64,000 bases of DNA from Periconia sp. R9002 (lineage: Eukaryota; Ascomycota; Dothideomycetes; Pleosporales; Periconiaceae): assembly GCA_023627715.1 (NCBI GenBank), contig JAMAHW010000018.1, positions 186,001-250,000 on the forward strand, read 5' to 3'. This document shows, piece after piece, positions 34,473 to 45,613 of the stretch. Position numbers and translations under genes: made by a program. The notes beneath the pieces are model-generated. The model worked only from the letters and a program-made list of their open reading frames with translations, searched no databases and had not been told where the DNA came from. Each line of letters starts with the position of its first letter. Within the stretch, counting starts at the first letter, position 1.

Positions 34473-35408
34473 GATAAGAAACTTGGATAGATCGATGAGT
34501 GTATGTTTTCTATCTGTGAAACGGCTATCTTACCACTACATCGAGAAGCTTCCCTTATATCATCAGCAATATATGTTACTTGCGTCTATGTGGTGCCGCG
34601 ACGGTCAGCTACACCGACACATCATGGTGGGGTGGTTGGTCGGTTAATCTATACAGAATCCTTTTACGCGGCCCCACATTGATAGTATTTTCATGGAACT
34701 ATTTACTTCTTGGAAACGGTGGCACGTGGAATTCGGCCCTGAAAAGAAAAAAAAGTTTTTGGGGCATTGCCTCGAGAGTGTGTTATTCATGCTTTGTTGT
34801 GGCTGACCTTTGCCGAAGACTCCCGATGTACTCGGGAGGTAGTCTACGCGGAGATTGCAATTTGTTCCCATCAATGCTTTGCGTAGAGAGCCGCCACAGA
34901 CATACGGTGACAATATCACAACACAAACATCAGCATACAACCAGTAAAGATTCGAAATCCCAAGTGCGTAAACCAGACGTACATGCTCGAGTACCTATTG
35001 TGACCATGATTGAACACGGTCGCTTAGCTAGCCTATCCAAACAGAGCAAGCAGAGTGAAGGGGTGATTTTGTCTCAGATCAGGACGCAACGTGCCACCTC
35101 TGATGCTGGATTTGCTGGCACAATCCATCAGGTCCTATTGTTCATCGCTGGTTTTCAGTGGGATGCTTATTGAGAGCATGTCAACAATAGCAAGCTCATA
35201 ATTGAAGAATAAGAAGCGTGGAAAGGGACATCTAGCGCCTTGGCGAGCACGGCCACATCTCTTCTGCACCTATTTTCTACTCTCCTCAAAACCTCCGTCT
35301 TCAATCTTCTATATAAGAAACATCTTATCTGACTGAATTCCCTTGATCCTCTTACATGACGAGTGAAGGTTATCACCTGTGGTCTTCGCTTGCAACATCC
35401 TATCCACA
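34473..35408. other. Divergent intergenic region
   Basis: Upstream regions of the monooxygenase (minus) and the unknown nuclear protein (plus). Open frames here (up to about 197 codons on plus at 34580-35173) show no family features and are interrupted by the promoter elements; I do not call a gene. Confidence 0.35.
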
Positions 35409-37622
35409 ATGGCTTTCCAACCCAGGCAAGACTTGGTGTTGTTGGAAGATCGCTTGTTAAGAGACACACGCAACTTCGACACCCTGTTGAATAAAATCCC
35501 GCGAAACATCTTTGTCAAGCATCATGAACACATCATCCTCAATCCAGAGTACTATACGCTATCAGACATCGATCACAGCCCTGTGTTTGCTCACTTCAGT
35601 GAGAACGGCACGGTGCGGATTGATCACCAGACGAGAACTTGGGTACAACCGGAGGACGTGGATTCAATCACCAAACTCAACCTCCGTCATCCTTCCTCAA
35701 GGCCACAGACGGAGCCATTTCTTGCCTTCAAACAACTACTACCAATTTCATGGATTACGCAGTCACCGGGCGACGATGACGCTTGGGAGAAGCAAGTGCA
35801 GGCCTTGATCGATTACTCCCTCCTAAAGTGGGCTTTTGACAGCGAGTATGCTGGCGAGCTCCCCCAACCAGACTACGACCATCTAAGCCAACTCCTCACA
35901 ATCCTCACAAAAACACCCCAGTACGAACAGCTGACGATTGTGCGTCAAGACGAAGAGTCTGCATACTTCGCCAAACCCCTCTACGGAGCTAACGGCGTCC
36001 AAGACCCAGAAACCGGCCTCACAACCCCCATCGACGAGACCTGGCCATCACCGATAATGTCCGGCACTCCGAGAATTCCCCGTTCAGAAGTGCTTGTAAT
36101 GGACCAGCAATGCAATGCTAATTCACCACCCTCTAATCCCACACCTACGGTTGAGCGGGATTTTGATAGGTCAGCGTCAAGTCACAAGCTTGGCAGTTCC
36201 AGGGAGAGCTCGCGAGACCGCAGCACCACAATTATTAAAAACCCCTTGATGCCCTCCGCGGCTACCACCATTTCCCCCGACGTCGAAATGGTCGATTCGA
36301 ATATCGGATCAAAGTTACCCTACGCAGTTCCCACGGAAAATTCCAAAAATCACGTCACCATGGACCAAGTTGACCCCGAGCTCACACGCCTTTACGACAG
36401 TTTAGGCCGTCATCTACTATTCAATCTCCCTGATCTGAATACGTTGGTCTTCGAAAAGGTCGTCGCTGAGCAATCCGGCTTCCTCCCACTACAATTAAAA
36501 GTAGGCACATTCAAGCCGTCAGCCAACCTCTCCCTTCAAAACCACCAAGTGTGGGTGCTTTTCAAGATCCACGCCGTGAATGCCAAATCCAAATCGGCAT
36601 CCGCCCCAAGGCTGCTCCTCTGTGCTCGCCACGCAGTCACTGGCGCTATCATCGACGACAACATCAAACTCCCGGATATCCTCGCCCATGTGGACTTCAT
36701 TCCCATCCTCAGCAACCTCGACCCCGGCAAGCCGGGCGACATGCAGTTCAAGGCGATCGTCAAGTACTACTACATGCTCGCCGCCAACGCCAAACTCCAC
36801 GGTTTCTCGGACCACCGCATGCCCGTCAACAACACCTTCGTCGAGCAACTCCGCACTGTCTGTGAAAAGCGCAACCCCGGCGTCACCCTAACCTCCGGAC
36901 AACAACATCACCAACAACAACCACCCCTAAAAAAGCGTCGCAAACTTAACCCTCCACTGAGCCTCCCTACACCGCCAAGTTCCCAAGACAACACCCCACA
37001 AGCTCACCAACAAAACCAACCCCCCAAACGCAGCACCCGCCGCATCCGCACCTCTCCCACATCCCCAACCTCCCCCAGGAGCTCCCCCTACCGAAACACC
37101 CGGAGCACAGCAACCCCCAAACCCGCGCCCCGCAAGCCCGCCCTAGGCACACTGGTATCCCCTTCCTCGACCGCCATCAATGAATTCCTCCTCCCACCAG
37201 ATACCATCGACCCGGCCGACTCGGACGGCGAATCGGGCGACGAAATCCCATTCCGTGTCACCGCCCCTGCCCACACGCACCTCCTCCTGGCGCAAACCCG
37301 CACCAAGCGCATGCTCGACTACAACCGCGCATGCCTCAAGACATTCAAGTCCAAGCGCGATTCCGCAAAGTACGCGATCCGCAGCTTGAAAGGCCAAATG
37401 ACCAAGAGCGCTGCCAAGGGGGACGCGGATCTGGAGAAGCTACGCATCGAGTTGCGAGGTCAGGAGGCCGCGGTCGGCGTGTTGGGGAAGCGTGTTAGAG
37501 TGTTCGAAGGCGCGGTTGGTGGGTTTGTGGAGGAGAGGCGCCGCGGGGAAGAGAGGGTGAGGCGCGAGGTCGACAGGAGGGTCGAGAGGGAGTGGGCGAA
37601 GTGGGAGGATGAGATGATTTGA
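35409..37622 (+). CDS. Large protein of unknown function with disordered middle and C-terminal coiled coil
   Basis: Single exon, 737 residues from the ATG at 35409 (ACAATGGC context; the frame is open to 35379 but MAFQPRQD fits better). Residues about 1-220 look folded, with several Trp/Leu-rich helices. A second folded block (about 320-490) contains LKVGTFKPSANLSLQNHQVWVLFKIHA and LKKRRK at its end. A Pro/Ser/Thr/Gln-rich disordered stretch with basic KRSTRRIR follows, and residues about 630-737 are an Arg/Glu/Lys-rich coiled coil. Two basic clusters suggest nuclear location. I do not recognise a catalytic motif or family. Confidence 0.8.
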   Translation: MAFQPRQDLVLLEDRLLRDTRNFDTLLNKIPRNIFVKHHEHIILNPEYYTLSDIDHSPVFAHFSENGTVRIDHQTRTWVQPEDVDSITKLNLRHPSSRPQTEPFLAFKQLLPISWITQSPGDDDAWEKQVQALIDYSLLKWAFDSEYAGELPQPDYDHLSQLLTILTKTPQYEQLTIVRQDEESAYFAKPLYGANGVQDPETGLTTPIDETWPSPIMSGTPRIPRSEVLVMDQQCNANSPPSNPTPTVERDFDRSASSHKLGSSRESSRDRSTTIIKNPLMPSAATTISPDVEMVDSNIGSKLPYAVPTENSKNHVTMDQVDPELTRLYDSLGRHLLFNLPDLNTLVFEKVVAEQSGFLPLQLKVGTFKPSANLSLQNHQVWVLFKIHAVNAKSKSASAPRLLLCARHAVTGAIIDDNIKLPDILAHVDFIPILSNLDPGKPGDMQFKAIVKYYYMLAANAKLHGFSDHRMPVNNTFVEQLRTVCEKRNPGVTLTSGQQHHQQQPPLKKRRKLNPPLSLPTPPSSQDNTPQAHQQNQPPKRSTRRIRTSPTSPTSPRSSPYRNTRSTATPKPAPRKPALGTLVSPSSTAINEFLLPPDTIDPADSDGESGDEIPFRVTAPAHTHLLLAQTRTKRMLDYNRACLKTFKSKRDSAKYAIRSLKGQMTKSAAKGDADLEKLRIELRGQEAAVGVLGKRVRVFEGAVGGFVEERRRGEERVRREVDRRVEREWAKWEDEMI

Positions 37623-38586
37623 TTGCTCAGCAGCTCATGATTTCATTTCCTGTCTTCCCTCTTGAACTTTCCCTTGTTGTAGGGTCTTTGGTGTTACACA
37701 CTCTTGTTTTTTTTTTTTTTTGCATGGCATAGCATGGCATGGAACCGCATATGCATATGATACCCCCTCCCCAACCACCTGTTCCGTACATACATACGAT
37801 CAACCCATAGCGATTGATACGCCGCGTGGTAAATAAAAGTTATATAGATTCATAAGTTCATTTCTCATTGTCTAAATCGCATCGGATAAGTTTACAAATA
37901 TTCCGTGATACCAAGGTTGAGAACAGTTAGAACCGTGACCTTTTACATTCTGTACATATGTCCTATTTGATTTGTATCTGACGTTCTCGTTTCCAAAAAA
38001 ACACCCCCTTCTACCTCTTCCCCCACGCGACATGTGCATTTGTTGAAGATACAAATATTCTCTATCGGTCGAGTATATATACATAACCCATATATTCTGA
38101 GACCCCTTCTACATCTTTCCTTCTGCCTCCCCTCACCACCCTACTCCGTAAACACCAAAAACAACAAAAAAAACCATCACTCCATTCCATCCCGACACGA
38201 AACCGCCCCTCCCAAACTAAGAGAAAAAACAAAAAATGGGTGCGCATGAAATTTAATTTGATCATCACAGAGTATTGCTACCCTGGGTATCGACAAATGG
38301 GTGTGTATAAACGAACGAAGTGGTTAGTAAGAGGTAGTGCGTATTCATGTCCAGGATAGGATAGGGGAAAAAAGGGTGACTGATAGGATGTATAGAAATT
38401 CAAAAGGAATCTGTATGTGATCAGAGGATATATACATGACATAATGTACGCGCGCTATTTTCGCTGGCTGTTGAAGGCGAAGGTATCGCAGCACTTTGGA
38501 CTCGCTATGTACTTTTCCAAAAATTTCCTTCACGGATATACATTGAAGTAAAAAAATAAAAATAAAAAGACCCTCCCGGAGAATTT
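37623..38586. other. Convergent intergenic region
   Basis: Between two convergent 3' ends. Contains a T16 run at 37707-37722, several A/T-rich motifs and a direct GCATGGCATA/GCATGGCATGG duplication near 37722-37742. No gene seen. Confidence 0.4.
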
Positions 38587-39939
38587 TCATGACAGCCTCT
38601 CCCCAGCATCCCTCAACGCCTGCCCATAGTCCCCCGCATTCGGTGTCCTGACAATCGTATGCGTGTGAAACTTTCCCGGTTCCTCATTCGTCAAAAACAC
38701 GCCGGAATGGTGGTCAAACTCGAAGATCACGACCGGACTCTGGACGCGAAAGTAAAACGCGTCGTCGGCGCCGTACCCGCCTATCCACGTGAACCACGTT
38801 TCTTGGAGATGGGATTCTATGTCTTTGAGCCGGAGCGCGCGGGCGGAGGAGGGGAGGTACAGGAGGAATTCCTCCGCGATGGCGAGGAGGGTGGATTTTT
38901 GGGGGGCGGAGAGAGGGAATGAAGAAAGTGGGAGGCCTTCGTAGGGGACTATGCGGTTATCGCGGAACGCACCGCAGAGGTGGCGTTGGTCGTCTTTGTT
39001 CCAACGGTCGGTTAGGAGGTCCCCCGTCGTACCCATCTTTTCTTCGTCTTTTAGTTTTGAGAAGATTTGGGCGCGTTGTTGTTGCTCGGGGGTGAGGGAT
39101 TGCATGAACTGAAGCCCGAGGTTCCCTTCTTTGTGCAGAATTTCTGTGCCTTTCCACTCCCCCGCGTCAATGACGTTGGGCTCCGCACCCGTAAAGGTCG
39201 GGCTGATTACGATTTGCGGGCCGCGGAAGAAGACGGCGATGCATAGGTGGTGGCCGTAGAGAAGCCAGCCCCAGGGAGAGAAAGGGGATACAGAAGGTGT
39301 ACCAAAGAGGAGGAAATTGTAGGAGTATTTGTTCATGATCTGGGGAAGGGAAACGCACTCGCCGAGGAAGTGATTGATGCGCATTGCGGAGAGGGCTTTT
39401 TGGTAGCCTTCGGGGGACATGGAGGCGGAGATTATATCGAGGATGGAGGTCACGGTTGCTTCGGGGACTGTGTTGCGTTAGGGTTGGGAGAATAGGTTTC
39501 GAGGAGGCGTTGTACCTTCTTCGAGGCGGAGACCGAAGGGTCGAAGTAGCATCTCCGGATTCGACCATGCCCTCCATTCTCTTGCATTGATGGGATATGT
39601 CAATTTCTGCTTGTCCTCCTCACTTAAAAGCGCCAACGTATTTTCCGCCTGCTTGACAACGCTCTCGATATCGACGCCCTCATCTCTCGTTTCGAACAAC
39701 CCTTCCTTGACTGTGCCATCGCTAGTGACTCCTTTAAAGGGCTCCGCATATAGCTTCTCCCACGCCTGCGTGAGATCGAAGAGCCACGGTGGAGCGTGAT
39801 TGTCTTTGAAGAATTGCGAGTACTCGTATGGGTTTTGCTTTGCGGCCGTCGTGAAGCGAGGGGTACTGAGGTCGGGGAGGTGGGCACGGAAGGCTGCTGA
39901 AGCGTTTTCGAACGAGGATCTTCTGCTGAGGGTGGGCAT
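38587..39939 (-). CDS. DUF3500-family protein
   Basis: Exons 39939-39516 and 39467-38587 (48-nt intron, GTACAA...ACAG) give 434 residues. Features of the DUF3500 family are the NAREWRAWSNPEML segment, MSPEGYQKAL, GEPSWGWLLYGHHLCIAVFF-like FSPWGWLLYGHHLCIAV, TGAEPNVIDAG, a middle QEWFTWIGGYGADDAFYFRVQSP-like block and the C-terminal FEFDHHSGVFL followed by FHTHTIVRTPNAGDYG. The histidines in HHSG and HTHTI could bind metal. Function is not established for the family. No signal peptide. It is near the tannase gene on the same strand and could belong to that block. Confidence 0.85.
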
Positions 39940-40575
39940 CTCGGAGGACGGAGAGGGATGTCGGGCTATGGAATGCCGGCTGAAATCTTCTCCCTAGAAT
40001 GGAGTCAATTAAGCGTAGATGTGCGGTCTTTGAAGACTTCTATGCATTTAACCAGGCAGTAAGTTCCTCGGTGATAAGTCTTTTTTCGCGTACCTTTAAC
40101 CGTCCAAATAATCCGAACCACCGTTGTACCAATTGCTGAGCCCGTCTAAATGGAAATGAGTGTTATGATGCTGTATCAACCAGCATGCAACTATGCCCAT
40201 GTGTGTCAAGACGATGTAGAGAGCAGTTCTTGGTTAATAAGCGATGCAGGGAGAAGCTGCCCCGCAATTGCCTCGAGGTGGCGCTTTGCTCACCCCACAT
40301 GGACCCTTGCCCGCCCAAACAACTGGGGCCGAGAGTAAACAAACAAACTCAACTTGACATGACAATCCATACATAATTTATTTAAAAAATATGCACAGCT
40401 ACCGCAATCTCACGATTACAAACATTGTTTTCCATATCCTCTAGGTGTCCTCCTGTTTCGTTCATCCGAACCCAGAGCATGCCAAGTTACAACACATAAT
40501 CGAGGGATACAGGTCCATGTTTTGATTAAAGGATACAGACTATCTGTAAATATGAATTCACAAGTAGTAATTTCA
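39940..40575. other. Intergenic region
   Basis: Upstream region of the DUF3500 gene and 3' flank of the tannase gene. No supported gene. Confidence 0.35.
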
Positions 40576-42254
40576 TCAGTAAAGCTTTTTACACTCCCAG
40601 CTATCCGCTGCATCGACTTCGCCTTCTCCCTTGTACTTCGCAATCTTGGGATACATGCACAGCGGCCTTTGTCGCTGCACCGCATCATGCGTGATTTCGT
40701 TGACATATTTTGTCCCAATGATTGACTCCGGCGCCTTGCCCTTCTCTACCCAAGCCATCAACGCAAGCAACGCGTCGTGATTCTCATCCCTGAATCCCGG
40801 CACACCATACACGCTGTTGCCGAGCACGGGCGCCTGGTTTGCGCCGGCAAAGTACCACGGCGCGTTGAAGGCAGGCGTGGTTCCAGAACAGTGTCCCATA
40901 CCGGGGACCAGGAAGAAGCGGAAGAAGGAATCGACGTCGATGCTACGCGGGGCGAGCGTGCGGTCGACATTGTTGTAGTACCAGGGGGTGGATCCCGTGG
41001 GGATCGCGCCGTCAGACATGCCGTGATAAGAGAGGATCTTGCCGCCTTTGGCGTGGTATGCGGACAGATCGTAACCTACCGTGGCGTTGCCGGGTTGGAG
41101 CTTGTCAGCCAAACGCGTGACGTCCTCGTTCAGATCATAGAAGGACCAGTTGCCGCCAAGGCCAAGAAAATATTGCACATAGTGGGTTCCGAGAGTGTTG
41201 GGGGTATCACCGAGGATGCCGGGCCATTGACCCTCGCTGCCTGGGTATAGATGGGGGAAGAGGAATGTTTGGTTCTCGCCGATGGAGTCGGTATAGATTT
41301 TGTAGAGAGTAGAAATTTGGGGAGAAGTAAGGCATCCTGCTCCCGAGCGGGCAGTTCCGTTGGCACCGCATAGAAGCTCTTCTGGTCGGAAGTTGCAGCC
41401 GATGGGATCGGAAATGATGCTGTCGACCAGACCATCTTGAGGGTCACACTGCTTCAGGACTTCGGCCCCGATCGCAGGGAACAGTGCAGGTGGAATGTGG
41501 TAGTCTGCTGTCGTGGGGAGGTTGTAAAGCGCCACCCTTACGGTCCACGGCTGCATGTGAGAGGTCCACCAAGCCGGAGCACCGGCGAGGATGCCGTCAA
41601 AATCGTTCGGGTACGCCTCTGCCTCTTTGAGACCTTGTCTTCCACCAGTTGAGCAGCCAGAATAATAATTGTATGAGATGTCGCTCTTGTAGTAAGAAGT
41701 CGTGACGAGCTTCGCGGTGACAATAGAGCCGTGCATAGCGAGATGACCCCAGTTTTCGACCTTTTCAGGCTGGTTACCGGCCCACGTCCCGTCTGGGCTG
41801 GTGGAATTATGGCCAGTATCCGTAGACATGGTGGCGAAGCCATATCGACTTCCAGGTGCCTACGAAACCAATCAGTACGGACGTTTTAACTCCTTCCAAA
41901 TCGACAAAAACATACCATATCTAGCCAATTGATCCCACCAGCAAACCCCCCGTTGCCGACGGCGAGAAACCTTCCGTTCCATTCATCAGGGAGAAAGAGT
42001 CCGAATCCGTATGTAGTATTTCCGATTGATTGCACTTGTACTGAAACAGCGCAAAGAGATGGGAGCGCCGTCGGATTTCTAGGGTATCCTGTATCTCCTT
42101 TGGGTACTTGGAACGTCTCGTTTGCCTTGACGGGGTACGCGAAGTTAACACTTGCGTTCGAAGGCAGGGCGGCTTGGATGACAGATGGTGTGCAATCCAA
42201 AGCTCCTGCAGCTCCTAGGAGCATACTTTGCATGACAACCTCATACCAGCGCAT
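40576..42254 (-). CDS. Tannase / feruloyl esterase family secreted hydrolase
   Basis: Exons 42254-41916 and 41859-40576 (56-nt intron, GTATGT...CGTAG, phase 0) give 540 residues. The N-terminus MRWYEVVMQSMLLGAAGALDC is a short signal peptide, perhaps starting at the second ATG (42233). The catalytic CS-D-HC arrangement is complete: Ser in YYSGCSTGGRQG, Asp in HGMSDGAIP and His in PGMGHCSGTTPAF, with the two flanking cysteines expected to form a disulfide. Additional Cys pairs and calcium-loop-like segments (CDPQDGLVDSIISDP) match the family. It cleaves aromatic acid esters (galloyl, feruloyl, coumaroyl or chlorogenic) from plant material outside the cell. Many N-glycosylation sequons agree with secretion. 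Confidence 0.92.
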
Positions 42255-43177
42255 TGCGATCAGTTCTTACCAGACAGGTGGGCCTGTGGAAAGAGGGGTG
42301 GTGGTGGAAAGGGGTAGTAGGAAGAATTTATGATGGAAGTTATCAACGAATTGATCCACCTCGAACCACTAGTTCCGGTGATTTGGCCGGGAGGGGAAGA
42401 GACGGCCGCTCCTCTACTAGGGACCTGCTTGATGGCATTTCAAGTTGAGGGTGCATTTTTCCACAAGGTGCAGGGATTGGCAGCGCTATCCATCCTTGGT
42501 GTCGCTCTCAAGTGCTGGTCTGGGTTGGGGATGCACGCTGGATCTCGACGCCAGAACTTGGTGACAGCAGACATCTATCTCAATTCCAGTTGCTAGTCTC
42601 GTAGTTCTGAATCCGATATCGCTCATGTGCGCTGGGAAAACGTGAATGTTGTCAGATGAAAGGTGTGGTGAGCTTCGCCTCGGGGGCTAAAGGGCCGACA
42701 TTGATCCGAAATGGGTGTGGGGTTAAATTCATGCGGGGCAGCGTGGTGGGACCCGGGCGTGGGGACCGGCACCTGTGAAACGAAACGGGCGGCATGGGGT
42801 CTCTTTCGTCCCAACTACCACCAGTTGCCCATCCGCAATCCGCCATACGCCGCGCCTTGCTTCTGATTCATCAATATGCCGACCCTGCTGCCGTGAACCG
42901 GGGCGCCGCAACTGCTTGTGACCTCTTCCAACGCTTGTGGTACCTCTTCCCAGGCTCAGTCCCGGGTTTGCATATGCATTGGACCCCGCGAGAACTCTTT
43001 ACCTGCCATCCTTTCGGAAAGGAGGCTAGCTAGAGGCTTCACGGGAACGATTGGGATAGGGAGCAAGCTGTCGGTGAGGAAGTCAAAGTACTCTTCGAAG
43101 GCGCCTGAATCCATTGGGAATATATACCGTCTCTACCTCAAGCTTTCCTTCTGCGAATCTTCTCTCCACAAGCAACC
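42255..43177. promoter_or_regulatory. Divergent promoter region between tannase and monooxygenase
   Basis: About 920 bases separate the divergent ATGs. A TATATA element lies at 43121-43126, 52 bases before the monooxygenase start. Several CCGGG and GGGGC blocks occur near 42690-42780. Open frames on both strands are short and lack domains. Confidence 0.45.
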
Positions 43178-44570
43178 ATGGCAGACAACCTAAGAATAGC
43201 AATTATAGGCGCAGGTACGACGCAACAGCACCACAATTATACCCACCCGTCAAACTCTAACACGATTGAAAGGCATGGGCGGTCTTGCCACCGCTCTTTC
43301 CCTGGCCAAATCCGGCCACAAGAACATCACCATTTACGAGACCGCACCAGGCATGGGCTTCGTCGGTGCCGGGATCCAGCTCGCACCTAACATGGCTCGA
43401 ATCCTCGACCGACTAGGCTGCTGGAAGCAGATCCGCGACGAAGCCGTGCAGTGTAGTGACACATACATCCGCGAAGGTAGCACCAACAAAGCCCTTGGGC
43501 ACGTCAAACTCGATTATGTGGAAAAGACATATGGATACCCGCACATGGTCGGCCACCGGGCGAGTCTTGCAAACTCTCTCTATGATGGCTGTCTGAAAGA
43601 GCCGGGAATCACGTTCAAACTAGGCAGCATAATAACCGATGCGCAATTCGGCGAGAAGCCCAGCTTCAAACTCACACCCGTCGATGCCCCCAGCGAAGCC
43701 CACCGTGTCGAATGTGACATCCTCCTCGGCGCCGATGGCGTCAAATCGCAAACTCGCGTCTCTATGCTACAAGATCTCAAAGAAACCGCCGAGGTCAAGG
43801 ATTCCGGACAAGCCGCATACCGTATCATGCTCACGCGTGAGCAAATGGCACACGATCCGGAACTCCTCGCTCTCCTGGACGCCGACACTGTGACGCGCTG
43901 GATCGGCGAGAAGAAGCACATTATCGCATATCCCATCCACAATAAGCAAATATACAACATCTCGACGGCACAGCCCGACACAAACTTCGCCGGCGCGCCA
44001 AACACCACATATACGACCAAGGGCTCCAAGTCGGCCATGATGTCCGTCTACGGCGACTTCTGCCCCATGATCCACCGCATGCTGGACCTTGTGCCGGACG
44101 GCGACGTTGTGGAATGGAAGCTGCGCGTGCACGAACCGCTCAGCACGTGGGTGCACGGCAGTGCGGCCCTCGTCGGCGACGCATGCCATCCAACACTCCC
44201 ACATATGGCCCAAGGGGCCGCGCAGGCCATCGAGGACGGGGCCGTTCTCGGCGTTACGCTCGCGCCGTCCCGCATCGCCGACGCATCTCCCAAAACCATC
44301 CACCGCGCCCTCAAAATCTACGAGAGCGTCCGCAAGGAGCGCGCCGAGGCCCTGGTCGAGCTCGCGGCCGAGAATGGGAGGCAGATGCATTTGGGGACTG
44401 GCAAGGCGAAGGAGGAGCGTGACAAGATTTTTGCGGCGCTCAAGACCGGCAAGGGCCCTGTGCCGGATAAGTGGGCGGATGCGGATATTCAGAGGATGAT
44501 TTATGGATTGGATATTGTGAAAGAGGCCGAAAAGGCGTGTTTGGAGCAGGGGCTTGTTGCTAGGCTTTAA
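43178..44570 (+). CDS. FAD-dependent monooxygenase, salicylate-hydroxylase-like
   Basis: Exons 43178-43214 and 43273-44570 give 444 residues. The 58-nt intron falls within the GxGxxG motif: splicing gives LRIAIIGAGMGGLATALSLAKSG (residues about 5-27). Further features are ETAPGMGFVGAGIQLAPNM, typical of salicylate hydroxylases, VGHRASL, the DG motif LLGADGVKSQTR, the substrate-side RIML and the GD motif AALVGDACHPTLPHMAQGAAQAIEDG. It should hydroxylate an aromatic acid with NAD(P)H and O2 in the cytosol. It is divergent from the tannase gene, which would supply phenolic acids; this pairing is the best functional link in the window. TATA element 52 bases upstream. Confidence 0.92.
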
Positions 44571-44808
44571 GAGTCGAACCGGATACTATCCATGCCTATT
44601 TAAAAAAAAATTGAAAAGAAAAAGATAAGACAATGCCTGAAACAATAGAAGCGTGTAAGGGGGAAAAACTGGGTCACGTGATAGGGGGTAGGCGCCTTCC
44701 AAGCCAAGAGAAGAATGTAACCGCATCCTAACAACCCTCTATCGAAATAGGCAGGGCAGTTAAAGAAGAACTCAGAGACAGCCCTGGAAGATACCCTCAC
44801 AAGGAAAA

Positions 44809-45011
44809 ATGGGCGGCAAGGGAGGGTACGCTGCTGCTGGTGAGTAGATCTTTACTTCTACCAACCCTTCACATTGATACTTGGAGGGGTGGTAGCAGAA
44901 AAGATCTACTCACCAGCAGCAGCGATCCCCCCCCTTCCCCCTCCATTTTTTAAGTTTGTGATGATGTTTTTCTGGGAGGTGGATGGGCCTGGAAAGTATG
45001 GTATAATGTAG
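44809..45011 (+). other. Possible tiny spliced gene around a fold-back
   Basis: An ATG in a strong AAAAATGG context at 44809 opens MGGKGGYAAA and meets a GTGAGT donor at 44840. Tandem CAG acceptors at about 44914-44920 rejoin in frame to a Pro/Phe-rich tail ending at TAG 45011, giving roughly 40 residues. Both splice sites lie inside the arms of the inverted repeat described next. No family match; it may be chance. Confidence 0.2.
44829..44924. repeat. 96-bp inverted repeat with 25-bp perfect arms
   Basis: The arm at 44829-44853 is the exact reverse complement of 44900-44924 (25 of 25 bases). Inside it, a further imperfect stem pairs TCTACCAACCC with GGGGTGGTAGC, leaving a loop of about 20 bases around 44866-44885. 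Transcribed from either strand it would form a long hairpin. Confidence 0.9.
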
Positions 45012-45613
45012 GTGGGTAGTGTCTAACTTCGTCTACAGCTACCCCTACATATTCTATTGTTTGATAGGTAGTTGTTAGAATAGAATAATATGTGAAGATG
45101 TAGTTCATGGCGTGTTATGTGGTGTGTGTGTGTGTGTGGGTTTGTGTTTGATTTTTTTTTCGGCGGGCGTACTTGAATATGCTGGAGTCTCTTGCTTAAA
45201 GGATTATTTTGTGCTTAAAGTTTGGAGCTTTACCATCTTACTATCAACTTTGTGGTTGAGTCATGAATGATGCGATCAATGAGAACTATTATTGTATGTA
45301 TGATTCCAGGATGTTTCTTGTATTATCATGACTGGACTACAAAGTTGCGAGATAGTGAAGGAAGGAGCTCAAGGCACGTTATCATCCACTCAAGCCGTGC
45401 TAAAATCGAAAAGAAAACTACAACTGGGGCAATTTGATGCAGGACGCCGATACGTAGGCATTGTAATCGCGTGAAGGAAGGGATAAAGATTGTCGAACGC
45501 TGCAGGGGTTGAACATCTCATCCATTCCCTGACACACACTTCCACAACAAACGACCGTCCCAACATCACCACAAAACACACAGGGTCCTATCAACATGCC
45601 TCCAAATCCCCAC
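45012..45613. other. Intergenic region
   Basis: 3' flank of the MFS gene. Contains a (GT)n-like run at about 45117-45140 and a T9 run. No gene seen. Confidence 0.35.

Noticed and set aside
34580..35173. 197-codon plus frame upstream of the orphan gene
   Set aside because: Residue composition is unlike real proteins and it covers the divergent promoter region; no family feature.
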